Shown here piece after piece: positions 8,885 through 17,815 of a DNA stretch of 64,000 nt. The position numbers and the translations under genes are program-made. Below the pieces are notes generated by a model, which worked only from the letters and a program-made list of their open reading frames with translations, ran no database searches and had not been told where the DNA came from. Source of the stretch: JADJPO01 sp963724535 (GTDB lineage: Bacteria; Actinomycetota; Actinomycetes; Actinomycetales; Kineosporiaceae); assembly GCA_963724535.1 (NCBI GenBank), contig CAVRVD010000019.1:163936-227935 (forward strand), in the 5' to 3' direction. Position 1 is the first letter of the stretch; each line of letters starts with the position of its first letter.

Positions 8885-9546
8885 TGCTTCCCGCTCCCGT
8901 CGATGGCGGTGCCCCGGGCTATTTCGGGGTCTACCCGGCGCTCGTCACCGACATCGTCGACCCCGACTCCCTCGGTCGGATCGAGGTCCGGCTGCCGTTC
9001 CTCGGCTCAGACGGCGACGGCGACGTGCGGGCCTGGGCGACGCTGTGCACCCCCTACGCGGACGCGGACGCCGGGTTGGAGATCCTGCCCGAGGTCGACA
9101 GTCAGGTGGTGGTGGCGTTCGAAGCGGGCAACCCGCGCCGTCCGTACATCGTGGGGTGCACCTGGAACGGCACGGCCGCGCTGCCGCAGACCCCGGAGAC
9201 GGCCAACAACATCAGGCTGTTGCGGTCGAGGGCGGACAGCCGGCTCGAGTTCGACGACACCGACTCGGCGCCGAAGCTGACCCTGCGCACCCGCAGCGGT
9301 CACGAGATCGTGATCGACGACGGCGGTGGTGAGATCACCGTGCATCACGCCGGTGGGTGCGAGGTCACCCTGACGGCGACCTCGGTCGAGGTGACCGCGA
9401 ACGTCCAGGTGTCGGTGAGCGCGGTCATGGTCGACGTCAGCGCCCCGATCTCCACGTTCAGCGGCGTGGTGAAGTGCCAGACCGTGGTCGCGGAGTCGTT
9501 CGTGATCTCCCCCGCATACACCCCCGGCGTGGGGAACATCTGGTGA
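8884..9546 (+). CDS. Baseplate spike protein (gpV/VgrG OB-fold plus beta-helix needle)
   Basis: The 220-residue protein starts with an OB-fold of the gpV/VgrG/Gp5 type: YPALVTDIVDPDSLGRIEV, then VRAWATLCTPYADADAG and the signature DSQVVVAFEAGNPRRPYIVG. From about residue 130 it becomes a repetitive beta-helix (HEIVIDDGGGEITVHHAGG, then alternating valines such as VEVTANVQVSVSAVMVDVSA). This is the spike that leads penetration. It ends YTPGVGNIW with no PAAR domain, and no separate PAAR gene is visible in the locus. Together with the upstream gpD-like gene it makes a split equivalent of Pvc8. Its stop overlaps the next GTG start (GTGA). Confidence 0.92.
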   Translation: MLPAPVDGGAPGYFGVYPALVTDIVDPDSLGRIEVRLPFLGSDGDGDVRAWATLCTPYADADAGLEILPEVDSQVVVAFEAGNPRRPYIVGCTWNGTAALPQTPETANNIRLLRSRADSRLEFDDTDSAPKLTLRTRSGHEIVIDDGGGEITVHHAGGCEVTLTATSVEVTANVQVSVSAVMVDVSAPISTFSGVVKCQTVVAESFVISPAYTPGVGNIW

Positions 9547-11165
9547 CCGGCTTCGCGCTGCGGGCGCCGTGGTACGTCCGGGAACGCGGCGGACTCGTCC
9601 TGCGCGACCCGGCGGCGCGCCGTCCCGCGCTACAGATGTACGACGACACCGACTTCGCCCAGCGGATCGTCGCCGATCCCCGGGACTCGCTCGCCTTCGG
9701 CACCGACGACCTGTGGTCATACCCGATCCCGGTCACGCCGTCGACGTCCGCCACCGGACGGGCGCGGCTGGCCACCTGGCAGCTGATCACCACCGACCTG
9801 CGCAAGCTGTACCAGCCCAACCACAACCGGTTCTACGCCGTCGTTGTCGAGGTGTTCTGCGACGAGCCCGGCCTGCCGCGGGCGGGCTCCCACGACGACA
9901 TCGAGGTGGGCTTTGTGATGCGCCGGCGGACGACGTCGGTGTCGGGGGCCCGGGCGCCGCACCGCAAGGTCGCGCGCAACCTCGTCGTCGAGCTGGCCCA
10001 GCAGCAGAAGGCAAGCCTGCGCGAGGACAAGCTCTCCAAGGACGTCCGGGAGCTGTGGTGGGCCGACCAGGCCTGGCGCCGACGGTTCGCCGAGGACAAC
10101 CGAGAGGACCTCGACCAGCTGTCGATCACGAGCCAGACCCAGGGCTGGTTCACAGCTCCCGACGGCTCGCGGGGGTGGAAGCCGATGGACGAGGCGACCG
10201 ACGAGGAGGTCGAGCAGAGCTTCACGATGTGGCGGCTGCCGGCGCGCGAGGGTGAGTGCGCCGCGGCGAGCACCCGGTCCACCTGGTTCGGCCTGGTGCC
10301 CACCTACTCCGCGGAGCATTCGCTCGCGCCGCGCGATGCCGTGAACCCGCCGCGGCCCGAGGCCAAGTTCGACGACCACGGCATCTACGAGGTCCACTGC
10401 TTCGTCCGGCGCAGGCCGGCGAAGGGCAAGGAGGGATGCCCGCCCGAGTTGTGGTGGAACGAGGCGCCGTCCGAGCCGTTTCGGCTGGCCTCACCGATGG
10501 ACCCCCAGGGCACCAGCAAACGGCTCACCTCGATCACCCTGCCCGACCTGCGCCGGCTCGCGGCCCGGGCCGGTCAGCCGATGGGTCCCGGTGGGGTGGC
10601 GATCACGACACCGCCGGACTCCCAGCTGGTGTTCAACCCGTTCGGCGACATTCCGAAGTCCGGCTCGGGCAAGATCGGCGCCGGCGGCGGCATCTGCACG
10701 TTCGCCCTGGAGTTGTTCTTCATCGTCGCGTTCTTCCTGTTCCTGATGTTCCTGCCGATCATCGTCCTCGCGTTCCAGCTCTGGTGGATGCTGGCGTTGC
10801 GGTTCTGCATCCCACCGAGCATCGGCTTCTCCATCACCGCCGACTTCATGGCCGACGCGAGTGTGGACTTCAGTGCCGGGGTGGACGTGGCCATCGACGC
10901 CGAGCTGGACGTGCGCCTCAGCGCCACCGGGCTCTCCGGCCGGGAGGCCGTTGACCAGATCTTCGGGACCGACAGTACTGTGTTGACCGACAAGGGCGTC
11001 TGGGTAGACTCCCTCGCCGCCGCGGTCGACGCCGGCGGGGACCCGATCTTCAACGAGGACCCGTCGATGTTCCATGCCGCTGTCGTCAGCACCGACCCCG
11101 ACGCCGCGGTTGAGCCGGAACCGCCTGCGCTGGAGCCGGCGCCGGACGACCCGCTCTGCCGCTAG
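9543..11165 (+). CDS. eCIS-locus membrane protein (candidate membrane anchor)
   Basis: The GTG at 9543 overlaps the spike gene stop, giving a 540-residue product. Residues 1 to about 380 are soluble and mixed (LATWQLITTDLRKLYQPNHN, YAVVVEVFCDEP, GIYEVHCFVRRRP). Residues about 384-426 form a long hydrophobic stretch (FALELFFIVAFFLFLMFLPI followed by VLAFQLWWMLALRF) that is long enough for a membrane hairpin. The C-terminal tail of about 110 residues is acidic. I do not recognise a named family. In Streptomyces CIS loci a membrane protein, CisA, mediates attachment of cytosolic particles to the membrane; this gene is a candidate functional counterpart, though homology is not shown. Translational coupling to the spike supports a role at the baseplate end. 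Confidence 0.85.
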   Translation: MTGFALRAPWYVRERGGLVLRDPAARRPALQMYDDTDFAQRIVADPRDSLAFGTDDLWSYPIPVTPSTSATGRARLATWQLITTDLRKLYQPNHNRFYAVVVEVFCDEPGLPRAGSHDDIEVGFVMRRRTTSVSGARAPHRKVARNLVVELAQQQKASLREDKLSKDVRELWWADQAWRRRFAEDNREDLDQLSITSQTQGWFTAPDGSRGWKPMDEATDEEVEQSFTMWRLPAREGECAAASTRSTWFGLVPTYSAEHSLAPRDAVNPPRPEAKFDDHGIYEVHCFVRRRPAKGKEGCPPELWWNEAPSEPFRLASPMDPQGTSKRLTSITLPDLRRLAARAGQPMGPGGVAITTPPDSQLVFNPFGDIPKSGSGKIGAGGGICTFALELFFIVAFFLFLMFLPIIVLAFQLWWMLALRFCIPPSIGFSITADFMADASVDFSAGVDVAIDAELDVRLSATGLSGREAVDQIFGTDSTVLTDKGVWVDSLAAAVDAGGDPIFNEDPSMFHAAVVSTDPDAAVEPEPPALEPAPDDPLCR

Positions 11166-11180
11166 CTCCCACCGGATCGG

Positions 11181-11216
11181 GCCGGGTTCACCACCGTCTG
11201 CGGGGGGAAACCCGGC
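11181..11216. terminator. Inverted repeat between convergent genes
   Basis: GCCGGGTT (11181-11188) and AACCCGGC (11209-11216) form a perfect 8-bp inverted repeat around a 20-base loop. It sits between the end of the membrane-protein gene and the 3' end of the opposing DUF4157 gene. No T-tract follows on either side, so it would be a GC-rich actinobacterial-type terminator if functional. Confidence 0.4.
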
Positions 11217-11237
11217 GCGACCTAGCCACCGACCAAA

Positions 11238-13760
11238 TCACCGGCGGCCGTTCGGCGGTAGTGGCACCACTCCGCCGAGCTCCTCGTCGATGAAACGTTG
11301 GACCATCGCATCGGCGTAAGGAGACCAGTCGTTGAGATGTCTGTGCTCTTCGCCCTGAACATGGTTCGCCTTCAGCCAGTCACCGAACCTCCTGCGAAGT
11401 TCCGGATCGGGTGACAGTCGCGTCTTCAACCACTCGGAGTCCATGATCTCTGCCTTGTCGTAGCTGTCGCTGATCGGCTCTCGACGCGGCTGCCGGTTGC
11501 GCGGATCCTCTCCGTACTCCCGTTCGAACCGGTCCAGGCCACCGTCGAATAGCTCGTCCAGGTCCAGCGGGTGCTTCTCCAGCAGCATGGCGGCCAGAGC
11601 CGGATCCTCGGTGATCTCTAGCAGGGCCTCGAGCTGGCGTCCCTGGTGTCGCACCTCAAGGTCGAACTCGATCGGGTCCATGTCCGCGCGCCGGCTCTCG
11701 AGCCGGCGCAACTCGCCCAGGAACTTCTCGAAGTCGACGCGCTCCGAATGGTTGGCCGGGATGTCGCCGAGCATGGCATTCAACTTGTCGATGAGCGCGC
11801 CGCAGTTGTCCGAGCAGAGCCAGATCCGGCCGTTGCGCACGCTGACGTGATGCCGCTCCCGACCGATCGAGATCTCGATCTTCGCCGTCGGCGACGTGGC
11901 CGGCCCCTGCGTGGGACGTGAGGCATCGCCGCGCAGCCGCTCCTGCATCTGGCGTCGCCCGGCCTGGATCTCCTCCGCCGCACTACCCAGCCTGGACTGC
12001 TGGAACCGTGCGCCTGCCTCGGCCAGCCATGCGCCCAGGCTTGGATAGCGGCCGCTCAGCCCCTTGACCATGACGCGCGCGAACTGGGATCCGAACGCGG
12101 CCAGGATCACCAGCGCGCCCATGACGCCCAGGCCGAGCAGAACCTGGGCGATGGTGCCGTAGGACTCCTCGTCACGGCGCAGACGCTCCCGGACCTCATC
12201 GGCGGACGGCGTCCGCCCGGCCCGTGCGTCGGCGGCAGCCGTCCGGTCGTTGTCATCGAGGCGCTTGGCGGCGGCCACCACCTGAAGCAGCATGTGCACG
12301 GCGTTGGCGGCCAGGATCCCGAGGCCGATCTCCTCCGACAGCGCCCACCCGGCCCCTGCCCCCGCGGCGGCGCCACCGCCCCCGCCAGCGGCGGCCCCAG
12401 GTGCAGCGCCGACACCCCCCGCCACGGCCCCGCCGGCTCCACCGACCCCGCCGCCGCCGACCGCGCCCACCACCGCGCCGCCGGCCACGAGGGCGATGCC
12501 GACGTACACCGCGTACCGGTTGACCCAGCCCAGGACCCACCCGTAGACGGCGGTGAAAGCCTCGAAAGTGTTGAGCTCGCCCTTGTCGTAGCGCTCCTGG
12601 ATGCAGGCGAGGTCCGCCATCTCCGCCTCAACGTCGAAAGGGTGGGCGAACTCGTGCCAGGCGGTGACGAAGGGCGCCGTCCAGTTCGCAAGCATCTCGC
12701 CCAGGACGTCGCCGAGAGCCAGGAGGACACCCGCCATGTGCCGGGTGTCCCGCATCGACCCGAACGCGGCGTCGGCGAGCCACCGCCGCGACGCCTCCGG
12801 GACGCCGTCCAGGTGCTCGGAGACGAACGCCTGGACTTCGGTCATCAGCCGGACCGGGTCGGAGATCAGCTCCCAGATCTCCCGGACGTGTGGCAGCGCC
12901 TCCCGGACGAGCTCCCTGGTTTGCGGTGGTAGGGCCATCGGGACCGGCAGGGTACTGAGTGCCACCCGGGCGAGCGGGTGCTCGAGGATCGACAGCGCGA
13001 AGTCGATGGTGCTGGCGGCATCCGACCAGGCGGCATCGCGCTCGGCGACCCCTTCGCGGGCGGCTGCCGGCGCGGTCGACCGCGCTGCGGCCTCGGCCGG
13101 TACGCCACCACGAGCCGCGTGCAGCCGGGACGCATCGTCACACGCCGAACGTTGCAGAACCGCCGCCCGCTGGACAGCCGGCCCGGCTACCGCCGCGCGT
13201 GGGGGGGGTGGCGGACACCCCCACGGGCAGACGTCGTTCCCGAGCGGCGTGTCGGCCGACCCTACCCGCTCGCCGACATGCCGCGCCTCACGCTCCGCGG
13301 CGTCGTCCGCATCGATGTCGTATCCCGCCAGGACGCCACCCGGGCCCGGCGCTCGGCTCTGCTGGATGACATGGGTCAGCTCATGCGCGAGCAGGCCAAG
13401 GCCCCCGGACGTCGCCGGGGCAGAGGCTCCCTGGCCGAAGACGACATGCCGACCAACGGTGTAGGCACGGGCCCCGACCTCACGCGCGGACTGCTCGGCG
13501 CCCGCACCGGTATGGATGCGCGCGGCACCGACGTCGACTCCGAGGATGCTGCCCAGACGCGCCTGTGTGGCGGCATCGAGCGGTTCGCCAGGCGACCGCA
13601 GCTCCCGGTCCACGGCGTCCGGCGTGCGCGGACGCCGCGCCCCAGCTTTTCGCATCCCGACAGCCTCGCGGTGGCCAGTCACCAAGGCGTCACGGGCTGC
13701 ACCCGCCGCTGCCGGACGGTCAGAAGATGCCGACCTCGAACGCCAGATCGGCGGGTTCAT
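11238..13760 (-). CDS. DUF4157 eCIS cargo protein 1 with central hydrophobic region and unknown C-terminal domain
   Basis: The 840-residue protein carries a DUF4157 domain at about 58-135, including the metalloprotease-like HELTH motif (126-130) in LLAHELTHVIQQ. A Cys-bearing LGNDVCPWGCP follows at 173-183. Residues 280-400 are helical and contain a second HExxH string, WHEFAHPF (369-373). Residues 417-475 are extremely Gly/Ala-rich and hydrophobic, and 534-560 is a second membrane-like segment. Residues 646-653 hold a CSDNC cysteine pair, followed by a charged C-terminal domain of about 190 residues that I cannot assign. DUF4157 is strongly associated with eCIS toxins. The start at 13760 overlaps the upstream cargo gene by 41 bp; an alternative ATG lies at 13655. 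A toxin role is inference. Confidence 0.88.
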   Translation of the reverse strand: MNPPIWRSRSASSDRPAAAGAARDALVTGHREAVGMRKAGARRPRTPDAVDRELRSPGEPLDAATQARLGSILGVDVGAARIHTGAGAEQSAREVGARAYTVGRHVVFGQGASAPATSGGLGLLAHELTHVIQQSRAPGPGGVLAGYDIDADDAAEREARHVGERVGSADTPLGNDVCPWGCPPPPPRAAVAGPAVQRAAVLQRSACDDASRLHAARGGVPAEAAARSTAPAAAREGVAERDAAWSDAASTIDFALSILEHPLARVALSTLPVPMALPPQTRELVREALPHVREIWELISDPVRLMTEVQAFVSEHLDGVPEASRRWLADAAFGSMRDTRHMAGVLLALGDVLGEMLANWTAPFVTAWHEFAHPFDVEAEMADLACIQERYDKGELNTFEAFTAVYGWVLGWVNRYAVYVGIALVAGGAVVGAVGGGGVGGAGGAVAGGVGAAPGAAAGGGGGAAAGAGAGWALSEEIGLGILAANAVHMLLQVVAAAKRLDDNDRTAAADARAGRTPSADEVRERLRRDEESYGTIAQVLLGLGVMGALVILAAFGSQFARVMVKGLSGRYPSLGAWLAEAGARFQQSRLGSAAEEIQAGRRQMQERLRGDASRPTQGPATSPTAKIEISIGRERHHVSVRNGRIWLCSDNCGALIDKLNAMLGDIPANHSERVDFEKFLGELRRLESRRADMDPIEFDLEVRHQGRQLEALLEITEDPALAAMLLEKHPLDLDELFDGGLDRFEREYGEDPRNRQPRREPISDSYDKAEIMDSEWLKTRLSPDPELRRRFGDWLKANHVQGEEHRHLNDWSPYADAMVQRFIDEELGGVVPLPPNGRR

Positions 13761-16700
13761 AGAGGCGCTGGTACTCCGCGACCGTCCGGCGCACGGTCGG
13801 ACGAACGGACTGCGGGACGGCGTCGGCGTCGTAAAGCAGCCAGATTCGGGTCACGTTGACCTCCTCGCCGGTGCGCCGCACCTGGCGGATGCCGGCGTAT
13901 TTCTCGACCGCCTCTTCGAGGTCGCGGAGGACCTGGGTGCGGACCGCCGTGCCACTCATCCCAGCCAGCGACTCCCGGCTCTTGTTGCTCCATCCCGTCC
14001 AGGTGCCATCCATGTCGGGCATCAGGGAGTCCGGCCGTGTGAGCATGCCCTCGGCGCGGGTCGGGTTGAGGACCTCGCTGATGTTCGGCTGGTTTAGGAC
14101 TAACTCGGCCCGCTCGGCGCCGAGCTCCTCGACGATGGCGGCCCGCGTCCGGCCCTCGAACTTGTCGCCGCGGATGGCGTTGCGCACCACGCTGCCCAGC
14201 GGGTGGGCCTCGCGGAACGAGGCGAACGTCCGTGGTGGCGGCTTGGGCGTGGCGCCCGCAGCCAGCGCTTCCTCGATGGCCCGCAGCCGACGCTCGGCGT
14301 AGAAGACGTAGTCCGCCCAGTCGAGCCGGGCGGCGTCACTGCGCATCGTGCTCGGCCGGCGTCCCAGCTCCAGCCGCCGCCGGGCGACGTCCTCCACGGT
14401 GGCGGCCGTCGTCCGCTCGCCCCGGCCGCGCACCCCCACGGCCAGCTCCCCCGGGGTGTAGCACCGCTTGCTGGAGAAGCGACACCAGCCGGTACCACCA
14501 CGCCGCTCCTTCCAGGTGTGCCCCTCGATGTCGATGCTGCGCCGGTACTCCGGGTCGCCGGGGGTCTGGCGCGACTGCCCCACCTGCTCGGCGACCTGAA
14601 GCTCGCGGGCGGCGTCCGAGGCGGGCAGGACCTCGCGCTGTGCGGACTCGTGCAGGAACCCCGCCTCAGGGTGCGGGTGGTGGATCCCCGCCGCGTGCGG
14701 TTCACCGGTGCCGTGCAACGCCGGATCGGTGTGCCCGCCGCCCCCGGAAGGCGCGTGTGCGCCGCCCCCCCGCAGGCGGCCAGCGACCCCGCTCACCGCG
14801 TGCGGCCCGAGCACGATGGCCCCGGTGAACAGCGCCGACCGAGTGAGCTCACTCAGGGCCGCGTCGCGCTCCGCCGGCGGAAGCCCGGACGCCATGATCG
14901 CTCGGTACTGGCCAACGTAGTCAGACGCCATGGTCACCATCACCGTGGCCCCCAGCGTCCGGTCGGCGAGGTTGGCCACGGACGCGGCCTGCCGCAGCCG
15001 GACCGCGATCCGCGTGGTCCGGCCGGCCGCGACCGCGGCCTCGCCGGCCAGGGTCGCCGCGCGGCCGAGCCCGAGGGTCAGCGCCGAGACGATGTCCGCT
15101 GCCAGGAACAGGATCGCCCGCTGGGTGTCAGCCTCGGTGAGGATGCCCAGCTCGGAGCGGTGGTGCAGGTCGGCCAGCGTCGAGGCGACGCCGAAGCCGG
15201 CCGCAGCCACCCCGAGCCCGGTCAGGACAGCTGGGGTGGCAAGTCCACCGGTCACCAGGATTAGCCCTAGCGCAGTCAGGCCGATGCCGATGGCGCCAAG
15301 CCAGTCCGACAACGACCAGGGCTCGGTGGTGCGCAGCTCGTCGGAGCGCCCATCCGGGTAGCGCCAGTAGAGGACCCCCTCGGGGAAGACGAGCTTGTCG
15401 TTCAGTTTCTCGAACAGCTCCCGGGGCGGTCGCTCGATCCGCTGCTCCTCCTTGTTGAAGTAGTCGAAGATCGAGGTGGAGTGGCTGACCTCGGGCCGGC
15501 CCGGCGAGGTGACGTCCCGCAGGGTCCAGGTCACCCAGTCCGGGTAACCCTCCTGAGTGGGCGTGGAGGTAGCCGTGAGGTAAAAGAACCACGGGATGCC
15601 GTGGGCGATCTCCACGGTGGGGCCGTCCGGCGGGTTCGGCTGCAGCCATTTGTCCTGCGGGTAGAAGACCGTCCGCACACGGATCGCTTCGGGGTGGCGC
15701 CGGAGCAGGTCCTCCTGCCGCGCGAGCAGGTCGCGGGCGGCCGTGAAGCTCTGCGTCGCGTCGTCGCCGATCGGCACCGTGGCCAGGGCGAGGGCGTCCA
15801 TCATCGTTGTGGCCCGGTCGAACTGGGCGGTGGCCGTCGTCCACTCCTGGTTGCTGCGAGCGTCGGCCACGGCCGCGTGCCAGCGGTGCACAGACGGCGC
15901 CTGCGGAGCCGGGGCCCGGTAGTGGCGCAGCGGTGCGGGGGTGGGCGAATGACAGCCCGGACACGGGCCCGGCCGGGGCCGCAGGGCCAGCGCGGTCTCC
16001 CGGGACTGACGCTCGGCCTCCGCGTGCCACCGGTCGGACTGCTCGGCGATCGGCACCAGCAGCCGATAGAAGTCGAGGTAGCGGGCCCGGGACAGGGCGG
16101 CGGCCTCCAGGGTGAGCAGGTCCTCGCGGACCAGCGCCGCCACCACCACCTTCTCTTGGTAGGCGGCCGTCCACGCCGTGGCCAGCTCGGCCGGGATCAC
16201 CGGACGGTACCCGGCCATCCCCCCGCTGAGGTCGATCTTCGGACGCAGGAAGGCGGCGAAGGGGTCCGGGGCGCTATGCCTGGCGGCCGCCTGCAGCAGG
16301 GCAACGCGCTGGGTCACCAGCTGGCTGCGGGTCGCCTCGACGTCCTGGGCGAGCGTCGTCTGCGGCCCCTGGAGGAACTCGCCGTGGGTCTCCTGGTGGG
16401 AGCCCTCCCACCGCTGGTGACGCTCGCGGACCCGCTGTGCGCGCTCTCGGCGCTCCTGCTGGACCCGGCGGGCCGCGAGCAGTTCCTCACGCGTCTGATG
16501 ACAGCTGGGGCACACGTCGTCGCCGAGAGTCGTGGCGGGTGACATGGTCGGTGACGGAGTGGAGAACGGCCCGAACGGGTCGCGCGCACCGCCCGGGCTC
16601 GGCCAGGGCCCTGAAGCGACGTCCCGTCCGAAGGCCGGAGCCCCCGGCGGTGGCCACGGCTCGGGTGAGGTGTTCTGCATCCATGCCTCGATCAGGTCGA

Positions 16701-17187
16701 GGTCGGTCCGGCCGAGCCCGCCGTCGCCCTGCGCGACGGGCCCGGCGTCACCGGACAGGTCCATCAGGTCGCGGCCGCCACCACCGTGCTGGACGACGTG
16801 GGCCACCTCGTGCCGCAGTGTGCGGGCACGCCGGCCCGGGTCGGCCTGCGACCCAACGACGATGTTTCACCCCGTGCTGAACGACAGGCCCGGTCGGAGC
16901 CGGCCGGCTAGAGCAGGTGGGGTGGTGTGTACACCCACGGCTCCGAGATCGACGCCGACCCGCCCCTCCAGACCGGCCCGCAGCCCCGCTGGCAGCGGCA
17001 CGCCGGCAGACGCCGGCACCGAGTCGGCCCACCGCGCAAGCGACCTGGAGGACACACCGGGCCAGTGCCCCGCGGGCTCGGCGCCGGGGGGTGGGCCCTC
17101 CTCGGCGAACCGCACCGCCTGCTCCTCGGCCGACCGCGGTGCCTGAGGTCCGCGGCGCGGCGACTCGGGGCGGGCGCGCATCGCCAT
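13720..17187 (-). CDS. DUF4157 eCIS cargo protein 2, interrupted by an in-frame TGA
   Basis: A single frame runs from ATG 17187 to 13720, about 1,155 codons, broken only by TGA at 16869-16867 (codon 107). Before the stop lies the first half of DUF4157 (VGVDLGAVGVHTTPPALAG, then LSFSTG). Directly after it the domain resumes in frame with NIVVGSQADPG and the HExxH motif in LRHEVAHVVQH. The next 1,028 codons are fully open. Further features are LGDDVCPSC, a long charged helical region, membrane-like segments (WLGAIGIGLTALGLILVTGG and a second), a WCRFSSKRC cysteine pair and a C-terminal domain with PDSLMPD and WSNKS that is faintly nuclease-like. The gene may be a nonsense mutant, a recoded gene, or contain a sequencing error. 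An alternative ATG lies at 17181. It is co-oriented with cargo 1. Confidence 0.8.
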
Positions 17188-17233
17188 TCGAAGACCATCT
17201 CCGGCATCCGTCACCTCCGCGTCACACCCATTC

Positions 17234-17296
17234 CTGATACGCACAACGCCACGTCATGCACATCAGATCGGCGCACCGCGACGTTGTGCGCATCAG
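17234..17296. promoter_or_regulatory. Three-copy operator-like motif in divergent promoter
   Basis: Three related half-sites lie between the divergent starts of cargo 2 and gp25. CGTTGTGCGCATCA is at 17282-17295, ACGTCATGCACATCAG is at 17251-17266 exactly 30 bp upstream in the same direction, and an inverted copy (CGTTGTGCGTATCA on the minus strand) is at 17235-17248. The outer pair forms a 14-bp inverted repeat with 13 matches. Position and symmetry suggest a regulator binding site controlling both genes. Confidence 0.5.
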
Positions 17297-17328
17297 GGGG
17301 CACCGGACCGCCGCAAGGTGACGCCGCA

Positions 17329-17769
17329 GTGACGCGACCGGACCAGGCTCAAGCCGTGACCCAGCAGCCGACTATGAGCATCGCCGATCAGTGGATCGGC
17401 ACTGGGCTGCGCTTCCCCATCCGCCCCGACCCGGTGACCGGGTCCCTGCCACAGGTGACGGGGATGGACCGGATCCGGCAGTCGATCGAGCAGATCCTCG
17501 ACACCGAGCCGGGCGAGCGGATCATGCTGCCGGAGTTCGGGTGTGGGCTGCGCCGTTACCTGATGGAGCCGAACACGCTGACCACCCGGACCGCGATCGC
17601 CAAGGACATCGAGACCGCGCTGCGTCGCTGGGAGCCACGGATCCAGGTCACCGGCATCGAGGTCACCGCGGGCGAACAGCCGGAGCTGGCCTGGGTGCAG
17701 ATCTCCTACCAGCGACTGTCGGACCTGCGCAGCGACAACCTGGTCTACCCGTTCTACTTCCAGTACTGA
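17329..17769 (+). CDS. Baseplate wedge protein, gpW/gp25 family
   Basis: The product of about 146 residues is a gpW/gp25-like baseplate protein. It has WIGTGLRFPIRPDPVTGSLP, the segment DRIRQSIEQILDTEPGERIM, and the family signature LPEFGCGLRRYLMEPN, ending with LVYPFYFQY. Gp25 proteins sit in the baseplate wedge and nucleate sheath polymerisation. The GTG at 17329 is chosen because AAGGTGA lies seven bases upstream; GTG 17356 and ATG 17374 (MSIADQWIG) are reasonable alternatives, and the conserved domain begins only after 17374. The gene stands alone between two opposite-strand cargo genes, so it has its own promoter region with the three-copy motif just upstream. Confidence 0.93.
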   Translation: MTRPDQAQAVTQQPTMSIADQWIGTGLRFPIRPDPVTGSLPQVTGMDRIRQSIEQILDTEPGERIMLPEFGCGLRRYLMEPNTLTTRTAIAKDIETALRRWEPRIQVTGIEVTAGEQPELAWVQISYQRLSDLRSDNLVYPFYFQY

Positions 17770-17795
17770 GCCCCACGGCCCAGGACCGAGCCGCC

Positions 17796-17810
17796 GGTCG
17801 GGGACCGACC
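17796..17810. terminator. Small hairpin between convergent genes
   Basis: GGTCGG (17796-17801) and CCGACC (17805-17810) enclose a three-base loop in the 46-bp gap between gp25 and the oppositely oriented cargo 3 gene. It could serve both directions. There is no T-tract. Confidence 0.4.
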
Positions 17811-17815
17811 AGCCC

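Noticed and set aside
12290..12540. Possible repeat or CRISPR-like array in a GC-rich stretch
   Set aside because: It is the Gly/Ala-rich hydrophobic region of cargo 1 read through degenerate codons, with no regular repeat-spacer structure.
14203..15264. Long plus-strand frame opposite cargo 2
   Set aside because: High-GC shadow frame: low-complexity Arg/Gly/Pro composition, no domain, no ribosome binding site.
16908..17207. Minus-strand frame with a strong GGAGGTGACGG-ATG start in front of cargo 2
   Set aside because: The ribosome-binding-like sequence is good, but the protein is Arg/Pro-rich with no domain, while the overlapping frame encodes the DUF4157 N-terminus. I considered a frameshift linking them, but the DUF4157 frame stays in register across the TGA without one.
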